This document shows, piece after piece, positions 4,805-8,345 of a stretch of 8,345 nucleotides of DNA. This stretch comes from Thiotrichaceae bacterium (GTDB lineage: Bacteria > Pseudomonadota > Gammaproteobacteria > Thiotrichales > Thiotrichaceae): contig JALVDQ010000363.1 of NCBI GenBank assembly GCA_027008885.1, positions 1 to 8,345 on the forward strand, read 5' to 3'. Within the stretch, counting starts at the first letter, position 1. Every line of letters begins with the position of its first letter. The notes under the pieces were generated by a model that was not told where the DNA came from, did not search any database, and was given only the letters and a program-made list of their open reading frames with translations. A program made the translations under genes and the position numbers.

Positions 4805-5269
4805 ATGAAACCAAGAAATAAACGCATTATCTTTGTACTCATTGCGCTATTGGGCGTGGGTGGGGCTTCTGCCATGATTGGTAAGGCAATGAAAGGCAAT
4901 ATGAATTACCTTTATCCGCCAGAAGATGTGTTAACCGGAAAAGTCCCTAAAGGGCAGGTTTTTCGCCTTGGTGGTCTGGTTAAAAAAGGCAGCTTGCAAC
5001 GCAGTAAAACCTCAATGGAAGCGCGTTTTGTTGTCACCGATAACCGTGGCAATGAAATTACCGTGGTCACAAATAAAATCCTGCCAGACCTGTTTCAGGA
5101 AGGCAAAAGTCAGGTTTCTCGCGGTAAAATGAATGATGAAGGCTTGTTTGTTGCTGAAGAAGTTTTAGCGAAACATGATTCTGAATATATGCCAAAAGAA
5201 TTAAAAGAAGTGCTTGCAAAAGAGCATTCAGCGCCCGCAAATAAAACCACTAAAATGGGTGACAAGTAA
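4805..5269 (+). CDS. ccmE: Periplasmic heme chaperone CcmE
   Basis: A 154-residue protein. It has a basic N-terminus, one signal-anchor helix at about 8-28 and then the OB-fold heme chaperone domain: YLYPPEDV at about 35-42, FRLGGLVKKGSL at 53-64 and the segment around ILPDLFQEGK. The covalent heme-binding histidine is H124 in LAKHDSEYMP, with the usual Tyr (Y128) four residues later, the H-xxx-Y type of most proteobacteria. It receives heme from CcmC and hands it to CcmF. The tail after about residue 140 is short, polar and variable. An AGGATAGAGG stretch about 10 bp upstream supports the start. The TAA stop overlaps the ccmF start by one base. Confidence 0.96.
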   Translation: MKPRNKRIIFVLIALLGVGGASAMIGKAMKGNMNYLYPPEDVLTGKVPKGQVFRLGGLVKKGSLQRSKTSMEARFVVTDNRGNEITVVTNKILPDLFQEGKSQVSRGKMNDEGLFVAEEVLAKHDSEYMPKELKEVLAKEHSAPANKTTKMGDK

Positions 5270-7269
5270 TGATTCCTGAAATTGGTCACTTTGCCTTAAT
5301 TCTTGCGCTGTCGGTTGCTGTTGTTCAGGGTGTTTTTCCGCTTTGGGGATCGTTTAACCGCAAGCTGGCATGGACGTCAATGGCTAGACCCGCAGCTTAT
5401 GCACAGTTTTTCTTTTTGGTGGTTTCGTTTGGCTGTCTGCTGTACGCATTTGTCACCAATGATTTCTCGGTTTTGTATGTGGCTAGCAATTCTAATTCAC
5501 AAATGCCAACCATTTTCAGGGTATCTGCTTTGTGGGGCGCGCATGAAGGCTCGTTGTTGCTGTGGGCGATGATCCTGGGTGGCTGGGGCGCTGCCGTAGC
5601 CTTCTTTAGCAAGGGTATACCCTCGGTGATGCTGGCAAGAGTGCTAAGCGTTATGGGCTTTATTGGCGTGGGCTTTATGCTGTTTTTGCTAATGACATCC
5701 AATCCGTTTGAGCGCTTGTTGCGGATTCCACTGGAAGGTCGTCAGCTTAACCCACTGTTACAGGATTTTGGACTGGCAATCCACCCACCCTTGCTTTATA
5801 TGGGGTATGTCGGCATGTCGGTTGCTTTTTCATTTGCAATGGCAGCAATGATCGGCGGCAAACTGGATGCAGCCTGGGCGCGCTGGGCAAGACCCTGGAC
5901 GAATATCGCCTGGGTTTGCCTAACCTTTGGTATCGCCCTGGGTAGCTGGTGGGCATATTATGAATTAGGCTGGGGCGGCTGGTGGTTCTGGGATCCTGTC
6001 GAAAATGCCTCGTTAATGCCCTGGATAGTCGGCACGGCATTGATTCATTCGCTTGCCGTTACTGAAAAACGTGCCTCATTTAAAGTCTGGACTATCTTGC
6101 TGGCAATACTGGCATTTTCCTTGAGTTTATTAGGTACGTTCCTGGTGCGTTCTGGTGTTTTGACCTCGGTTCATTCCTTTGCCAGTGATCCGGCGCGTGG
6201 TTTATTTATTCTGGTCTTCTTGCTGGTGGTTATCGGCTCGTCACTGGTGCTGTTTTCCTTTAGAGCGCACAAACTACGCTCAACCGGTACATTCTCTCTG
6301 GTTTCAAGAGAATCTGGCTTGCTGATTAATAATGTTATTTTACTGGTTATGGCGGCTACCGTGTTGCTAGGCACATTGTATCCTTTGATTATTGATGCCC
6401 TGGGTTCTGGCAAAATTTCAGTTGGACCTCCTTATTTTAATGCGATTATGGTGCCATTGGCGCTGGTGTTATTTTCAGTCATGGGCTTTGGTTTTTATTT
6501 GCGCTGGAAGAAAGATAAACTCTCAAGGGTACTAAAAAAAGCAGCTTTTCCGTTAGTGCTTAGTTTAGTTGCAGCATTTGCATTACCGCTGTTGCTCGCC
6601 GATGAGCTGAATATAAAAACAGTTCTGGGTGTGTTTGCAAGTAGCTGGATTGCACTGTCTTCCTTGATGTGGGTGCTTTCAGCAGGGCGTTCACCTTTCA
6701 GATTGCCTCTCGCTTCCTGGGGTTCGGTGATTGCCCATATTGGTATGGCAATGACAGTGGCGGGGATTACCGTTGTTTCGCTTTATGACTCAGAGAAAGA
6801 TGTGCGCCTGGAGCAAGGGCAAAGCTATGAACTTGCCGGATACAAATATACCTTTACTGGGATTGAATCAATTCAGGGTAAAAACTATAAGGCAAATAGA
6901 GCAACGATGCAGGTTACAAAAGATGGCAAGCCGGTAACAACCGTGTTTCCTGAAAAGCGTGATTATGGTCCTGGCGCAATGCCAATGACAGAAGCGGGCA
7001 TAGATGCTGGCTTTACCCGTGACTTGTTTGTTGCTCTGGGTGAGCCACTTGGTGGTAGTGCCTGGAGTTTTCGCCTTTATCACAAGCCGTTTGTTCGCTG
7101 GATATGGCTTGGTGGTGTGTTAATGGGGCTTGGTGGCTTACTGGCAGCATTAGATAAACGCTATCGGCGTGTGCGTCGTAGATCATTAAAGCTTGAGACA
7201 GGCAAGCAGCCAGCAAAAGAGCAGCTTAAAGAACAAACCAATCCGGAACTTTCAGGTGCCAGCGCATGA
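5269..7269 (+). CDS. ccmF: Cytochrome c heme lyase subunit CcmF
   Basis: A 666-residue multi-span inner-membrane protein with about 14-15 helices; E. coli CcmF is slightly shorter. It is the core of the heme lyase that transfers heme from holo-CcmE to the CxxCH motifs of apocytochrome c. The WWD motif is WGGWWFWDPVENASLMPW at 235-252. Four histidines expected as heme ligands are all present: H172 (IHPPLLYMG), H260 (ALIHSLAV), H302 (SVHSFASD) and H490 (IAHIGMAM), each one position before its E. coli counterpart. H92 lies in the conserved WGAHEGS. A periplasmic beta-rich segment lies at about 505-600, and the Lys/Gln-rich tail is cytoplasmic. It overlaps ccmE by one base and ccmG by four, so the genes are one operon. 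Confidence 0.97.
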   Translation: MIPEIGHFALILALSVAVVQGVFPLWGSFNRKLAWTSMARPAAYAQFFFLVVSFGCLLYAFVTNDFSVLYVASNSNSQMPTIFRVSALWGAHEGSLLLWAMILGGWGAAVAFFSKGIPSVMLARVLSVMGFIGVGFMLFLLMTSNPFERLLRIPLEGRQLNPLLQDFGLAIHPPLLYMGYVGMSVAFSFAMAAMIGGKLDAAWARWARPWTNIAWVCLTFGIALGSWWAYYELGWGGWWFWDPVENASLMPWIVGTALIHSLAVTEKRASFKVWTILLAILAFSLSLLGTFLVRSGVLTSVHSFASDPARGLFILVFLLVVIGSSLVLFSFRAHKLRSTGTFSLVSRESGLLINNVILLVMAATVLLGTLYPLIIDALGSGKISVGPPYFNAIMVPLALVLFSVMGFGFYLRWKKDKLSRVLKKAAFPLVLSLVAAFALPLLLADELNIKTVLGVFASSWIALSSLMWVLSAGRSPFRLPLASWGSVIAHIGMAMTVAGITVVSLYDSEKDVRLEQGQSYELAGYKYTFTGIESIQGKNYKANRATMQVTKDGKPVTTVFPEKRDYGPGAMPMTEAGIDAGFTRDLFVALGEPLGGSAWSFRLYHKPFVRWIWLGGVLMGLGGLLAALDKRYRRVRRRSLKLETGKQPAKEQLKEQTNPELSGASA

Positions 7270-7880
7270 AAATGAAATTTGCTATTCCCTTAATTGCATT
7301 TGTTGCCCTTGCGGGATTAATGCTGTTTGGGCTAACAAATGACCCCAAATTAATTCCATCGCCATTTATTGGTAAACCAGCGCCTCCGTTTACCTTGCCC
7401 CGTCTTTACAAGCCCGATCAGACAGTCTCGGTTGATGATATGAAAGGCAAGGTCTGGATGCTGAATTTATGGGCATCCTGGTGTGGCTCCTGTCGTGCAG
7501 AACACCGTGTTTTGAGTAAGCTAATCAAGCAGGAAAAAATCCCTGTAATTGGTTTGAACTATAAAGATTATGGTGTGGAAGAATATGGCAACGATGCCTT
7601 GCAGTGGCTTGAAGTGCTTGGCAACCCTTATGAAGCTGTGGTTGTTGATAAAAAAGGTATGGCAGGTATTGACTGGGGTGTGGTGGGTGTGCCAGAAACC
7701 TTCGTCATGGATAAAAAAGGCATTGTTCGCTATAAATTTACCGGTCCTGTTTATCAAAAAGCAGTCGATGAGATTCTCATTCCTTTAATTCATAAATTAC
7801 GAAACGAGCCTGGAAGTAAAACTGTCATTGATAAAAAAAGTGATAAAAAAAGCGACAAAAAAGAGGATAAAGCAGAATGA
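7266..7880 (+). CDS. ccmG: Thiol:disulfide interchange protein CcmG/DsbE
   Basis: A 204-residue membrane-anchored thioredoxin-fold protein. A single N-terminal helix at about 5-23 leads to a periplasmic domain with PAPPFTLPRL (38-47), the active site W72-C73-G-S-C76 within WASWCGSCRAEH, and the cis-proline region GVPETFVMD. It reduces apocytochrome c or CcmH cysteines ahead of heme attachment, using electrons from DsbD or CcdA. The active site reads CGSC instead of the CPTC of E. coli, which may shift its redox potential. The protein is about 15-20 residues longer than usual because of a tail of four tetrapeptides, DKKS-DKKS-DKKE-DKAE (189-204), that ends exactly at the stop. The start overlaps the ccmF stop by four bases, and the stop overlaps the ccmH start. 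Confidence 0.96.
   Translation: MKMKFAIPLIAFVALAGLMLFGLTNDPKLIPSPFIGKPAPPFTLPRLYKPDQTVSVDDMKGKVWMLNLWASWCGSCRAEHRVLSKLIKQEKIPVIGLNYKDYGVEEYGNDALQWLEVLGNPYEAVVVDKKGMAGIDWGVVGVPETFVMDKKGIVRYKFTGPVYQKAVDEILIPLIHKLRNEPGSKTVIDKKSDKKSDKKEDKAE
7830..7877 (+). repeat. 12-bp degenerate tandem repeat in the 3' end of ccmG
   Basis: Four 12-bp units begin with GATAAA or GACAAA. The first two are nearly identical and contain runs of seven A. They encode the charged tail of CcmG. The last two units also supply GAGG (7863-7866), the likely ribosome binding site for ccmH. Variation in copy number between strains would be expected. Confidence 0.8.
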
Positions 7881-8345
7881 AAAGATTAATTTCTTCGTTG
7901 TTTTTGATGCTGTTTCTTGTGCTTGCCGGATCAGCACAAGCGGTGAAAATTGAGTTTCATGAGTTTGCCAACAAGGAGCAGGAAAAGCTTTATTTGCAGT
8001 TAATTGCCGAGTTGCGTTGTGTTAAATGTCAAAATCAAAACCTGGCAGAATCAAACGCAGAGCTTGCCAAAGATATGCGCGAAAAAGCCTATGAAATTAT
8101 CATCAACGGCGGCACACGCGAAGATGTCATCAAGTATATGACAGACCGCTACGGTAATTTTGTTCTGTATAAGCCCCCCTTTATTGCTAAAACCCTATTA
8201 CTTTGGATCGGTCCCGCGGTGTTTCTTTTTTTAAGCCTGTATATGCTGATCAAACTGATAAAAAAGCAGCAAAAAGAACCCGTTGAAACACTCAGTGAAG
8301 CAGATCGTGAAGTGATTCATGCTTTGCTTAAAGCAAACAATAAAC
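7877..8345 (+). CDS. ccmH: Cytochrome c maturation protein CcmH, 3' end cut by window
   Basis: The reading frame is open to the window edge, giving 156 codons with no stop. Residues 1-22 form a signal peptide (cleavage after AQA). The family motif L46-R-C48-V-K-C51-Q-N-Q-N-L is intact, followed by a helical domain with MREKAYEIII and MTDRYGNFVLYKPP. A C-terminal membrane helix at about 110-130 precedes a charged cytoplasmic tail. The periplasmic LRCxxC pair helps reduce or hold the apocytochrome c thiols with CcmG. At about 156 residues the protein is near the length of stand-alone CcmH, so the stop probably lies just beyond the edge; a fusion to a CcmI-like region, as in E. coli CcmH, cannot be excluded. 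The start overlaps the ccmG stop by four bases (ATGA). Confidence 0.95.
   Translation, partial: MKRLISSLFLMLFLVLAGSAQAVKIEFHEFANKEQEKLYLQLIAELRCVKCQNQNLAESNAELAKDMREKAYEIIINGGTREDVIKYMTDRYGNFVLYKPPFIAKTLLLWIGPAVFLFLSLYMLIKLIKKQQKEPVETLSEADREVIHALLKANNK

Noticed and set aside
7830..7880. Programmed -1 frameshift at the A7 runs fusing CcmG to CcmH
   Set aside because: ccmH is in the -1 frame, but that frame has stop codons at nearly every GATAA in the repeat (for example 7841 and 7868), so no fusion product would result.

Overview
The window is a chromosomal segment from a Gram-negative proteobacterium, most likely a gammaproteobacterium. The signs are a cytochrome c maturation (Ccm, system I) gene run with overlapping starts and stops, a proteobacterial-type fmt, a lemA-TPM-TPM cluster, lipobox signal peptides and a REP-like intergenic repeat of a kind common in gammaproteobacteria. 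Base composition is moderate and slightly AT-rich. I cannot name the genus. All genes read rightward except the one at the left edge.

Layout. (1) Positions 1-155, minus strand: the first 51 codons of fmt (methionyl-tRNA formyltransferase), cut by the window edge. (2) 156-400: divergent intergenic region with interleaved GTTTC/GAAAC repeats. (3) 401-2373: a tight three-gene cluster of lemA, a secreted and membrane-anchored TPM-domain protein with a glycine-rich tail, and a second TPM-domain protein without a signal peptide. (4) 2374-3420: two tandem genes for small cysteine-rich lipoproteins of the BufA2 (bufferin-type metallophore) kind. Each has its own upstream block with the same two 8-bp elements 16 bp apart, and the pair is closed by a strong intrinsic terminator. 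No BufB (DUF692/MNIO) or BufC gene is present. (5) 3421-3844: non-coding DNA with a 14-bp tandem triplication, a REP-like double hairpin and short AT-rich direct repeats. (6) 3845 to the right edge: ccmC-ccmD-ccmE-ccmF-ccmG(dsbE)-ccmH, with ccmH running off the window.

How the genes work together. CcmC loads heme onto periplasmic CcmE, with CcmD as the small membrane adaptor. CcmF takes heme from holo-CcmE and attaches it to apocytochrome c, whose cysteines are kept reduced by the thioredoxin-like CcmG and by CcmH. The ABC exporter genes ccmA and ccmB, which usually precede ccmC, are not in this window; repeat-rich DNA occupies that position. The BufA2-like proteins are probably lipid-anchored periplasmic metal-binding peptides, possibly for copper.

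The most noteworthy items are the orphan duplicated lipoprotein bufferin-like genes with matched candidate promoters, the two-cysteine variant of the CcmC heme-histidine loop, and the missing ccmAB. I do not see a clearly new multi-gene system. The duplicated cysteine-rich lipoprotein locus is the best candidate for something undescribed.
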